Source: Pseudomonas sp.
Lineage (GTDB): Bacteria; Pseudomonadota; Gammaproteobacteria; Pseudomonadales; Pseudomonadaceae
Assembly: GCA_003525045.1 (NCBI GenBank)
Contig: DQGF01000188.1
Location: 1,540-12,753 of the forward strand
Length of the DNA stretch: 11,214 nt
Direction: 5' to 3'
Shown in pieces: positions 1 through 7,427 of the stretch (its first letter is position 1; the number at the start of each line of letters is the position of its first letter). The notes beneath the pieces were generated by a model that was given only the letters and a program-made list of their open reading frames with translations, did no database searches and was not told the DNA's origin. A program made the position numbers and the translations under genes.

Positions 1-1318
<1,318 letters not shown>

Positions 1319-1386
1319 AGCTTCAAGCTACAAGTTGCAAGCTACAAGCCACGGCGCTTGCGGCTTGCAGCTTGAAACTTGCAGCT
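1319..1386. repeat. 68-nt imperfect inverted repeat made of 7-nt units
   Basis: Two 30-nt arms (1319-1348 and 1357-1386) flank an 8-nt loop (CCACGGCG). Aligned as reverse complements, the arms agree at 24 of 30 positions. Each arm is itself a run of four heptads fitting AGYYNCA plus AG. The left arm reads AGCTTCA, AGCTACA, AGTTGCA, AGCTACA. The reverse complement of the right arm reads AGCTGCA, AGTTTCA, AGCTGCA, AGCCGCA. The whole could form a long hairpin in RNA or a cruciform in DNA. It resembles dispersed intergenic repeats I recall from Pseudomonas genomes, but copy number cannot be judged from one window. It probably also acts as part of the gltD 3' end. It is not coding, although an antisense reading frame passes through it. 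Confidence 0.75.
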
Positions 1387-1416
1387 GCTTCCCTGCGACC
1401 AATTGACCCGATAGAC

Positions 1417-1444
1417 AAAAGGCGCGGCTCTTGCCGTGCCTTTT
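1417..1444. terminator. Terminator-like hairpin between gltD and hemE
   Basis: AAAAGGCGCGGC (1417-1428) pairs with GCCGTGCCTTTT (1433-1444) in a 12-bp stem with one G-U wobble and a TCTT loop. The stem is GC-rich near the loop and has A-run/T-run flanks, as in an intrinsic terminator that can work in both directions. The T-run is only four bases and is part of the stem, so efficiency is uncertain. It most likely ends gltBD transcription and separates it from hemE, whose start codon lies 47 nt further on. Confidence 0.65.
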
Positions 1445-1491
1445 GCGTCGAGCTCTGAGAAAATGCCCGCACTTTTTTTCCGGATGCCGAC

Positions 1492-2559
1492 ATGACTGCC
1501 CTGAAGAACGACCGTTTCCTTCGCGCCCTGCTCAAGCAACCCGTAGACGTCACCCCTGTGTGGATGATGCGTCAGGCCGGTCGCTACCTGCCGGAATACC
1601 GCGCCAGCCGTGCCAAGGCCGGCGACTTCATGAGCCTGTGCATGAACCCGGAGTTCGCTTGCGAAGTCACCATGCAGCCGCTCGACCGCTATCCACAACT
1701 GGACGCGGCGATTCTCTTCTCCGACATCCTGACCATCCCCGATGCCATGGGCCAGGGCCTGTACTTCGAAACCGGCGAAGGCCCGCGCTTCAAGAAAGTC
1801 GTCAGCACCCTGGCTGACATCGAAGCCCTGCCGATTCCTGATCCACACAAAGACCTTGGCTACGTCATGGACGCAGTCAGTACCATTCGCCGCGAACTGA
1901 ACGGCCGGGTGCCACTGATCGGCTTCTCCGGCAGCCCATGGACCCTGGCCACTTACATGGTCGAAGGCGGTTCGTCGAAAGACTTCCGCAAGATCAAGGC
2001 CATGCTCTACGACAACCCGCAAGCCATGCACCTGCTGCTGGACAAGCTTGCGCAGTCGGTCACCTCTTACCTCAACGGCCAGATCATGGCCGGCGCACAA
2101 GCTGTGCAGATCTTCGACACTTGGGGTGGCAATCTCTCGGCGGCGGCGTACCAGGAGTTCTCCCTGGCCTACATGCGCAAAATCGTCAGCGGCCTGATCC
2201 GTGAACACGAAGGCCGCAAAGTGCCGGTCATCCTGTTCACCAAGAACGGCGGCCTGTGGCTGGAAAGCATCGCTGACGCGGGCGCCGATGCGCTGGGCCT
2301 GGACTGGACTTGCGACATTGGTAACGCCCGTTCTCGCGTCGGCGATAAAGTTTCGCTGCAAGGCAACATGGACCCGACCGTGCTTTACGCCAAGCCTGAA
2401 GCCATTCGTGCTGAAGTCGGGCGGATTCTCGCCAGCTATGGCAAGGGCAGTGGCCACGTGTTTAACCTTGGCCATGGCATCACCCCGGAAGTCGATCCGG
2501 AACACGCCGGTGCGTTCTTGCGCGCGGTGCATGAGTTGTCGGCGCAATATCACGAATAA
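1492..2559 (+). CDS. hemE: Uroporphyrinogen decarboxylase
   Basis: HemE is a cytoplasmic enzyme of haem synthesis that removes the four acetate carboxyl groups of uroporphyrinogen III to give coproporphyrinogen III. The 355-residue product has the usual bacterial length (about 354). Family signature 1, [10 protein letters not shown], lies at residues 22-31 and signature 2, [16 protein letters not shown], at 143-158. Residues matching the known active site are visible: Arg27 and Arg31, Asp78 (in ILFSDIL), Tyr155 and His328 (in FNLGHGI). The ATG at 1492 has no strong Shine-Dalgarno sequence, but it places signature 1 at the family's usual distance from the N terminus. I found no convincing sigma-70 promoter in the short spacer. 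The gene is flanked by hairpins on both sides, which suggests a single-gene transcript. Identification is secure. Confidence 0.98.
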   Translation: MTALKNDRFLRALLKQPVDVTPVWMMRQAGRYLPEYRASRAKAGDFMSLCMNPEFACEVTMQPLDRYPQLDAAILFSDILTIPDAMGQGLYFETGEGPRFKKVVSTLADIEALPIPDPHKDLGYVMDAVSTIRRELNGRVPLIGFSGSPWTLATYMVEGGSSKDFRKIKAMLYDNPQAMHLLLDKLAQSVTSYLNGQIMAGAQAVQIFDTWGGNLSAAAYQEFSLAYMRKIVSGLIREHEGRKVPVILFTKNGGLWLESIADAGADALGLDWTCDIGNARSRVGDKVSLQGNMDPTVLYAKPEAIRAEVGRILASYGKGSGHVFNLGHGITPEVDPEHAGAFLRAVHELSAQYHE

Positions 2560-2578
2560 CGGTATCTAAAGTTATTTT

Positions 2579-2614
2579 AAAGCCTGTCCGAACTTGTGCC
2601 GGACAGGCTTTTTT
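2579..2614 (+). terminator. Rho-independent terminator of hemE
   Basis: AGCCTGTCCG (2581-2590) pairs perfectly with CGGACAGGCT (2600-2609) around a 9-nt loop, extended by two A-T pairs at the base, and ends in a run of six T (2609-2614). It begins 19 nt after the hemE stop. This is a textbook intrinsic terminator and insulates the accessory region that follows. Confidence 0.93.
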
Positions 2615-2770
2615 ATGCGCTGTTGAAAATAATTCCTACCTGGAGTGGTTATGTTTGTAAGAATGTTTTCGCTCTGTATCAGATAGATGAATGCAGAGAT
2701 CTTTCCCGCTGTTTATGAAGATTTGTCCTACATAGAAAATTCCTCTATCCCCGTAAGGTTCCAGCCCCGA

Positions 2771-2793
2771 GCTCGGTGCAGTCAGCACTGAGC
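2771..2793 (+). other. Hairpin or operator-like inverted repeat upstream of gbpA
   Basis: GCTCGGTGC (2771-2779) and GCACTGAGC (2785-2793) form a 9-bp stem with one G-U wobble around the loop AGTCA. No T-run follows, so it is unlikely to be a terminator. It could be a 5'-leader structure or a dimeric regulator's binding site about 60 nt before the gbpA start. Confidence 0.4.
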
Positions 2794-2806
2794 GATATCG
2801 CAAACA

Positions 2807-2823
2807 TTGGCGTTCTACGTGCG
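2807..2823 (+). promoter_or_regulatory. Weak sigma-54-like promoter candidate for gbpA
   Basis: GG at 2809-2810 and GC at 2821-2822 have the exact 10-nt spacing of -24/-12 promoters, inside TTGGCG and TGCG contexts. Matches to the consensus TGGCAC-N5-TTGC are TGGC at -24 and TGC at -12; the rest differs. Transcription would begin about 20 nt before the start codon, which is plausible. Such patterns also occur by chance, so this is tentative. Confidence 0.2.
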
Positions 2824-2853
2824 CTTTAACTTCGATAAGTAGTCTGGAATATC

Positions 2854-4320
2854 ATGAAAATTAATTTCGAAAAGAGAAGTGCGTTAACCGCCTGCACTTC
2901 TTCAATGATCCTGTTATCGGCAATGCTGGCATCACAAACTGTTTCTGCTCACGGCTATCTGGAAGTGCCACCTTCGCGGGCTCTGCTTTGCCAAGAAGGC
3001 AAGAACACCAACTGTGGCAACGCGCAATACGAACCGCAAAGTGTCGGTGAGACCTTCAAGGGCTTCCCGGCAGGCGTTGGCGGTGGTCCATTGCAGGGGC
3101 CGGTCGATGGCAAGATCGCCAGTGGCGGTCACTCGTCGTTCTCGGCCCTGGACGCTCAGTCCGCCACCCGTTGGCATATGACCGAAATCAAGGACCGCAA
3201 CATCGATTTCCAATGGCGCTACACCGCAGTTCACCCCGCGACCAAGCATGAGTACTTCATCACTCGCACCGGCTGGAACCCAAACGAATCGTTGAAACGC
3301 GCCTCCTTCGAAAGCACGCCATTCTGCACCGTCGACGGCGGCAATCAGCAGCCGGTTTCCGGCGCCAAGCACAACTGCACCATTCCTGAAGACAAGTCCG
3401 GCCATCACGTCATCCTGGCGATCTGGACGGTCGGTGACACCGATATGGCGTTCTATAACCCGGCTGATGTGAATATCCTCGCCGAAGCGGCGCTGCCTGG
3501 TGGCTGGTTTTCCGTTGGCGGAATCACACCCTCGACCCAATTGCTGATCGGCGACAAGGTCAAGGCCCGTGCATTCTCCGCCAGTGGCGAGAGCCCGGAG
3601 TACAGCGTTGAAATTTCCATCGATACCGCTGAGGATGGCTTGCCAAATAACTGGGCGTTCAAGCTGGCAGAGAAAATCAACACGACCCAAACGCTTATTC
3701 GCGCCGGTAAGCGTGATGAGAGCGGCGGCATCGAACCGGTCCGTGGTAGCAACATCCTCTACGCTCAAAAAGAGAGCGGCGTAACCCGTTACGAAGTTCA
3801 GCTGGACATGAACGAAGACACTGCGGCTCGCATGTCGGTGGCCTCTCAGCAGGCCGAATACGTACTGGAAAAAGGCATGGCCAAGGTCCAGTTCGGCATG
3901 ATCTCGAACCGTAAAATGAACGTGGAAGCTACCTTGTTCGACGAGAGCAACAAGCCGGTCGGCACTACTTCTGCACAGGTGGACAGCGGCTCGACGTGGC
4001 TGACCCTGGATGTTCGCAGCAATCCCGGTAAACACACCCTGACATTGATTGGTACCACTCTGGATGGCCGGACCACTCGCCAGGATACCCAGCCCACCAA
4101 CATGACCGGTGAAGGCGCGGGCGTCGAATATGACTTCGTGTTCCCTGAGGGCCTCGGTGACTACACCGCCGGTACCAAAGTCCTGCAACCGAAAACCAAT
4201 GAAGTCTTCGAATGCAAGCCGTTCCCCGAGTCGGGCTATTGCAAGCAATTCTCCCCCACTGCCAACGGATATGAACCCGGCGTCGGTGCTCACTGGCACA
4301 TGGCGTGGAATAAACTCTAA
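2854..4320 (+). CDS. gbpA: Secreted chitin-active LPMO (AA10), GbpA-like four-domain protein
   Basis: This copper enzyme oxidatively cleaves crystalline chitin and may act as a chitin/GlcNAc adhesin. The 488 residues match Vibrio cholerae GbpA in length and layout. A signal peptide (1-32, ending TVSA) precedes His33, which becomes the N-terminal copper ligand; the AA10 domain spans about 33-208. By comparison with CBP21 of Serratia, His127 is the second copper ligand, Ala125 and Phe200 are the conserved second-shell/axial residues, and Tyr59-Glu60 lie on the substrate face. Cysteine pairs 46/54 and 158/175 likely form disulfides. A GbpA domain-2 region (about 212-312), a third domain (about 317-415) and a C-terminal CBM73-like domain (about 425-488, Cys454, Cys463, Trp481, Trp485) follow. 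GGAA at 2846 is a weak, close ribosome site. Related GbpA and CbpD are type II substrates, fitting the gsp genes downstream. P. aeruginosa CbpD is shorter (about 389 residues). Confidence 0.95.
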   Translation: MKINFEKRSALTACTSSMILLSAMLASQTVSAHGYLEVPPSRALLCQEGKNTNCGNAQYEPQSVGETFKGFPAGVGGGPLQGPVDGKIASGGHSSFSALDAQSATRWHMTEIKDRNIDFQWRYTAVHPATKHEYFITRTGWNPNESLKRASFESTPFCTVDGGNQQPVSGAKHNCTIPEDKSGHHVILAIWTVGDTDMAFYNPADVNILAEAALPGGWFSVGGITPSTQLLIGDKVKARAFSASGESPEYSVEISIDTAEDGLPNNWAFKLAEKINTTQTLIRAGKRDESGGIEPVRGSNILYAQKESGVTRYEVQLDMNEDTAARMSVASQQAEYVLEKGMAKVQFGMISNRKMNVEATLFDESNKPVGTTSAQVDSGSTWLTLDVRSNPGKHTLTLIGTTLDGRTTRQDTQPTNMTGEGAGVEYDFVFPEGLGDYTAGTKVLQPKTNEVFECKPFPESGYCKQFSPTANGYEPGVGAHWHMAWNKL

Positions 4321-4335
4321 GCCCCCTCTGTAATA

Positions 4336-4366
4336 CTTCAGGCGATCTTTGACCGATCGCCTGAAG
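4336..4366 (+). terminator. Strong hairpin after gbpA, possible partial terminator
   Basis: CTTCAGGCGATC (4336-4347) pairs perfectly over 12 bp with GATCGCCTGAAG (4355-4366) around the loop TTTGACC, starting 15 nt after the gbpA stop. The following bases (GCTCATTCCTTTG) are pyrimidine-rich but lack an uninterrupted T-run. It may be a full terminator, an attenuator allowing some read-through into the cytochrome-gsp genes, or a 3'-end stabiliser. A TTG at 4349 inside the loop is in frame with the cytochrome gene, but the hairpin makes it an unlikely start. Confidence 0.6.
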
Positions 4367-4396
4367 GCTCATTCCTTTGTTGAAATCGAGTTGAAG

Positions 4397-4951
4397 ATGA
4401 CTGTTTCGGGTTACTCCAGACAACGCGTTTGGCTGCACTGGTTGTCGGCGGCTGTAATCATGTGGACCTTGGTATCCGGATTTTATGTAGCCAGCGTCCC
4501 AGTGTCTCCGTGGATCAAACAATCGGTCGCATTCTTAAATGTTTCGCTGACCACGGTGTTCATACCGTTTTTCGTATGGCGCCTGTTTTTCTTTGTCTCT
4601 CACGCTCGGCACTTGAGCGTGAAACCTTTATCACGCGTGGACTCGCTGGTGTTGTTCGCGCACACCCTGATCTATCTGAACGTCAGTATCGTGCTGGTGA
4701 CCGGCATGTTGATGATGGACCGCCCGATTGATGTGTTCGGAATCTTCGAGATTGCTCAGCTGCTAAGCAATCCTGAACTCATCGCGCTGTTTTTCGCGAT
4801 TCACGTTTGGGCGTGTGTCGCCCTTTCGCTGCTTGTTGCGCTGCATGTCGGTGCGGTGATTCTCCATGAGGCATGCGGTCATCGGGTGCTGCGTCGAATG
4901 TCTTTTTGTCGCCATCGCCGAAGTGAACGACTTGGCATGAGCGGCCCGTGA
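4397..4951 (+). CDS. Cytochrome b561-like inner-membrane dihaem protein
   Basis: The 184-residue product looks like a member of the bacterial cytochrome b561 family (CybB/YceJ type), four-helix inner-membrane proteins that bind two b haems and take part in quinol-linked electron transfer. Four hydrophobic segments are seen near 13-33, 44-66, 83-105 and 130-156. Candidate haem-ligand histidines are His14 (WLHW, helix 1), His89 (FAHTLIYL, helix 3), and His136 and His150 (14 apart in helix 4); this arrangement is that of the family. The C-terminal tail is rich in Arg. I chose ATG 4397 over the in-frame TTG 4349 because GAG at 4388 gives a ribosome site and the longer form would begin inside the hairpin. 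Its stop overlaps the gspC start (GTGA, 4948-4951), implying coupled translation. The physiological partner is unknown; the position beside an LPMO suggests, but does not show, an electron supply role. Confidence 0.82.
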   Translation: MTVSGYSRQRVWLHWLSAAVIMWTLVSGFYVASVPVSPWIKQSVAFLNVSLTTVFIPFFVWRLFFFVSHARHLSVKPLSRVDSLVLFAHTLIYLNVSIVLVTGMLMMDRPIDVFGIFEIAQLLSNPELIALFFAIHVWACVALSLLVALHVGAVILHEACGHRVLRRMSFCRHRRSERLGMSGP

Positions 4952-5490
4952 AATTTTCGTCGGTGGTTATGACGGGCCTCGGGATACGCCTGTGCAAAGG
5001 TTGCCTTCTGGTTTTGCCCATCGGCTATGGGGCGTTTCTGGCGTGGCAAGAGTGGCGCTTTCGGGAACAGCTGGCTTCGCCGTTGCCCATCGTTACTACG
5101 GCAACAACAACGCCGTCTTCCCGTGCGCCCATTGATACAACAGCGGTTGCAACCGTGCTCGGCCTGACGGCTGAAACCACGTTATTGCCCAGTGCTGAAC
5201 CGCTGTCCTTGCAGGCGAGTTTTATCCTCGGCACAGGTTTGTCCAAGGCGCTGCTGGCCGACTCCCAAGGAGCGCGAATTTACCAGGTGGGCGAACGCTT
5301 GCCTGGCGGCAGCGTCCTGCGCCGGGTCGAGGCGAAACAAGTGGTGCTGTGGAACAAGGGCCGGGAAGAACTATTGACGCTGCAGCCAGCTGCCGCGCGT
5401 TTGCTGCGCAGGTTCGAATCGCAAGCCGACCCGCAACTACCCGCTATTTCCTCGCGTTATCTACGCCCGCTCTCCGGGCAGTCAGAGTGA
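4948..5490 (+). CDS. gspC: Type II secretion system protein GspC, short form without PDZ domain
   Basis: GspC links the inner-membrane platform to the secretin and takes part in substrate recruitment. The 180 residues comprise a short cytoplasmic start, one membrane helix (about 12-34), a Thr/Pro/Ala-rich linker (about 46-70) and a homology region (HR, about 85-147) with the typical pattern SFILGTGLSKALLAD, YQVGERLPGGSVLRRV, VVLWNKGREELLTL. About 33 residues follow the HR, too few for a PDZ domain; many GspC proteins have a PDZ there, whereas P. aeruginosa XcpP has a coiled coil. The GTG start at 4948 overlaps the upstream stop; ATG 4969 is an alternative that still keeps the membrane helix. 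Neither has a strong ribosome site. The assignment rests on the HR pattern, the single N-terminal helix and the place directly before gspD. Confidence 0.88.
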   Translation: MKFSSVVMTGLGIRLCKGCLLVLPIGYGAFLAWQEWRFREQLASPLPIVTTATTTPSSRAPIDTTAVATVLGLTAETTLLPSAEPLSLQASFILGTGLSKALLADSQGARIYQVGERLPGGSVLRRVEAKQVVLWNKGREELLTLQPAAARLLRRFESQADPQLPAISSRYLRPLSGQSE

Positions 5491-5498
5491 TCACTTCC

Positions 5499-7427
5499 AT
5501 GAACAGCTTCATCGGTGCGCACGTCCTGCGCTCCATGCTTCTTCTCGTCGTTTTGGCCATTGCGCTATTCCATGGCGCGCTTCGGGCCGAGGAAGAAAAA
5601 TGGCAGCTGGCGATGAACAACGCTGAGTTGCGCGACATCGTCGAAGAATTTTCCGACATTCTCGGGACCACTGTGGTGCTCGATCCCAGGGTGTCCGGGC
5701 GCATCACCGTCATGTCCCATCAGGCCCTTGACCGCGAGGGTGTGCGCCGGTTGTTCTATTCGGTGCTCGACGCCCACAACTTTACGGTGATCGACGAGGG
5801 CGACCGGATCCTGATTACCCCGGTGACGGAAGCCAAGACCCGGGCCGGCCAAGGCACCGCGAAGAACGCCACAGCCTCGCAGTTCGTCACCCGCGTCATC
5901 GAACTCAATACCGGCAGCGCCGCCGATATCGCCGGGCTGGTCCGGCCGCTGGTGTCGGCCAATGGTTATGTCGGTCCGTCGGTGTCGGCCAATGCATTGG
6001 TGGTCACCGACACGGCCGCCAATGTGACACGTATCGACCGGGTGGTCCGGCAGCTGGATTCCGGGCAGAACAACCTGCATGCCGTGGTGCAACTGCGTCA
6101 CGCCCAGGCCGCAGACGTGGCCCCCGTCATTGAAGCATCCCTGGGCAAGCGCAACGCTGACACAGCGATTCAGGTACTGACCGACGCCAGAACCAACCGC
6201 CTGATCTTCATCGGCCCGCCTGCGGTTCGCCAACGTTTGGTCGACCTGGCGGGCCGTCTCGACATCCCGGCCACCGCGGCCCTCGACAATGCTCGCGTGA
6301 TTCGCCTGCGCCACAGCGATGCCAAGCAATTGGCCGAAGTACTGGAAACGATGGGGCAGGGCAGAAAACAGGCGCCGGCCCTTGGCGGCGCCAAGGACAC
6401 CTCATCTGGCTCGACATTCATGATCAAGGCCGACGAAAGCCAGAATGCACTGGTGGTGATCGCTGAGTTGGCGCAACTCAGGACTATCGAAAACATTGTG
6501 CGCCAGCTGGACCAGCCACGGGCGCAGGTGTTGATCCATGCCGCCATCGTCGAGATTTCCGGGGACATTGCCGAAGCCGTGGGTGTTCAGTGGAGCGTGA
6601 GTACCGGTGACGCCAAAGGCTTCATCAACTTCCCCGGTACCGACATTCCGATCGTCGGTGGGCTGAATTTTGACGAGAAGAAATCGGCGCCGGAAGGTGC
6701 ATTTCTGCAGTTGGGCGGTGACCGGTTCGGCGCGTTGATTTCGGCCCTGGCCAGCAACACGCGAAGTAATCTGCTATCCACGCCGAGCCTGTTGACCCTG
6801 GACAATCAGGAAGCGGAAATCATTGTCGGTCAGAACGTGCCCTTCAAGACCGGCTCCTACGCCACCAACAGCAACGGCGCAGACAACCCGTTTACCACCG
6901 TCGAACGCAAGGACGTGGGCATCAGCCTGAAGATCAAGCCCTACATCAATGACGGTTCGACGTTGCGGCTGGAGGTCGAGCAAGAGGTGTCGGACGTCGC
7001 GCCCTCGGTGTCGGGCATCGACTCCTCGGATCTGATCACCAACAAACGCGCGCTCAAGAGCACTATTCTGGCCGACGATGGCGAGATCATTGTGATCGGC
7101 GGCCTGATCCGGGACAGCGTGCGCACGCAGAAGAGCGGGGTGCCGCTGCTGCGCGACATTCCCTACCTGGGCGCGCTGTTTCGCTGGAGCCGGGACACCC
7201 AGACCAAAAGTAATCTGATGGTCTTCCTGCGTCCCACCATCGTTCGCAGCAAGGAAGACCTGGTCGATATCAGCCAGCAGCGCTACAACGCGCTACGCGA
7301 ACTGAGCCAACCGGGCGCGGGCGGGAACAACTCGCTGCTGCTGCCAGCCGAATCGCGGCAGTTGTTCGAGCCGGCAACCGAAGCGCCAGTGTTCGATTTG
7401 CGCAAGCAAATGCCGGCCACGCCATGA
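5499..7427 (+). CDS. gspD: Type II secretion secretin GspD
   Basis: GspD forms the multimeric outer-membrane channel through which folded proteins leave the periplasm. The 642-residue product starts with a signal peptide (1-30, core MLLLVVLAIALFHGAL, ending ALRA). It continues with N0 (about 34-110), N1 (129-188), N2 (193-258) and N3 (265-338), then the secretin domain (about 340-585). The latter includes the gate-region motif VPFKTG (447-452) and the signature GVPLLRDIPYLGALFR (547-562). A tail of about 50 residues could be the pilotin-binding S region. I chose ATG 5499 because it gives a clean signal peptide. The frame is open further upstream to GTG 5349, but that would overlap gspC by over 140 nt and bury the signal peptide. 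GTG 5487, overlapping the gspC stop as GTGA, is a serious alternative adding four residues. No lipobox is visible. The stop overlaps gspE by ATGA. Confidence 0.96.
   Translation: MNSFIGAHVLRSMLLLVVLAIALFHGALRAEEEKWQLAMNNAELRDIVEEFSDILGTTVVLDPRVSGRITVMSHQALDREGVRRLFYSVLDAHNFTVIDEGDRILITPVTEAKTRAGQGTAKNATASQFVTRVIELNTGSAADIAGLVRPLVSANGYVGPSVSANALVVTDTAANVTRIDRVVRQLDSGQNNLHAVVQLRHAQAADVAPVIEASLGKRNADTAIQVLTDARTNRLIFIGPPAVRQRLVDLAGRLDIPATAALDNARVIRLRHSDAKQLAEVLETMGQGRKQAPALGGAKDTSSGSTFMIKADESQNALVVIAELAQLRTIENIVRQLDQPRAQVLIHAAIVEISGDIAEAVGVQWSVSTGDAKGFINFPGTDIPIVGGLNFDEKKSAPEGAFLQLGGDRFGALISALASNTRSNLLSTPSLLTLDNQEAEIIVGQNVPFKTGSYATNSNGADNPFTTVERKDVGISLKIKPYINDGSTLRLEVEQEVSDVAPSVSGIDSSDLITNKRALKSTILADDGEIIVIGGLIRDSVRTQKSGVPLLRDIPYLGALFRWSRDTQTKSNLMVFLRPTIVRSKEDLVDISQQRYNALRELSQPGAGGNNSLLLPAESRQLFEPATEAPVFDLRKQMPATP

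Larger units (their letters stand above)
2615..2853 (+). promoter_or_regulatory. Regulatory spacer upstream of gbpA
   Basis: This 239-bp gap between the hemE terminator and gbpA is visibly richer in A and T than the genes around it and holds no convincing ORF, so the gbpA promoter should be here. Elements seen are an ATAGA-N7-TCTAT inverted repeat (2732-2748), a stable hairpin (2771-2793), the 8-bp palindrome CGATATCG (2793-2800) and a GG-N10-GC pattern (2807-2823). TTGTCC at 2723 with TATCCC at 2746 (17-nt spacing) is a poor sigma-70 candidate. No transcription start can be fixed by eye. Confidence 0.55.

Noticed and set aside
1403..1431. TTGACC as a -35 element for hemE
   Set aside because: No acceptable -10 sequence at 16-18 nt spacing; the region downstream is the terminator stem.
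1342..2553. 403-codon open frame on the minus strand opposite hemE
   Set aside because: It mirrors the whole of hemE, its product has no recognisable motif, and it runs into the noncoding repeat. Long antisense frames are common opposite GC-rich Pseudomonas genes.
2932..4299. 455-codon open frame on the minus strand opposite gbpA
   Set aside because: The + strand reading is a clear LPMO with all catalytic residues; the antisense product shows no family pattern.
5349..5498. N-terminal extension of gspD to GTG 5349
   Set aside because: It would overlap most of the gspC HR domain end and place about 50 residues before a proper signal peptide.
5951..5994. 14-nt direct repeat GGTGTCGGCCAATG, copies 30 nt apart within gspD
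   Set aside because: It encodes the similar VSAN segments of the N1 domain; a single short coding repeat with no sign of mobility.
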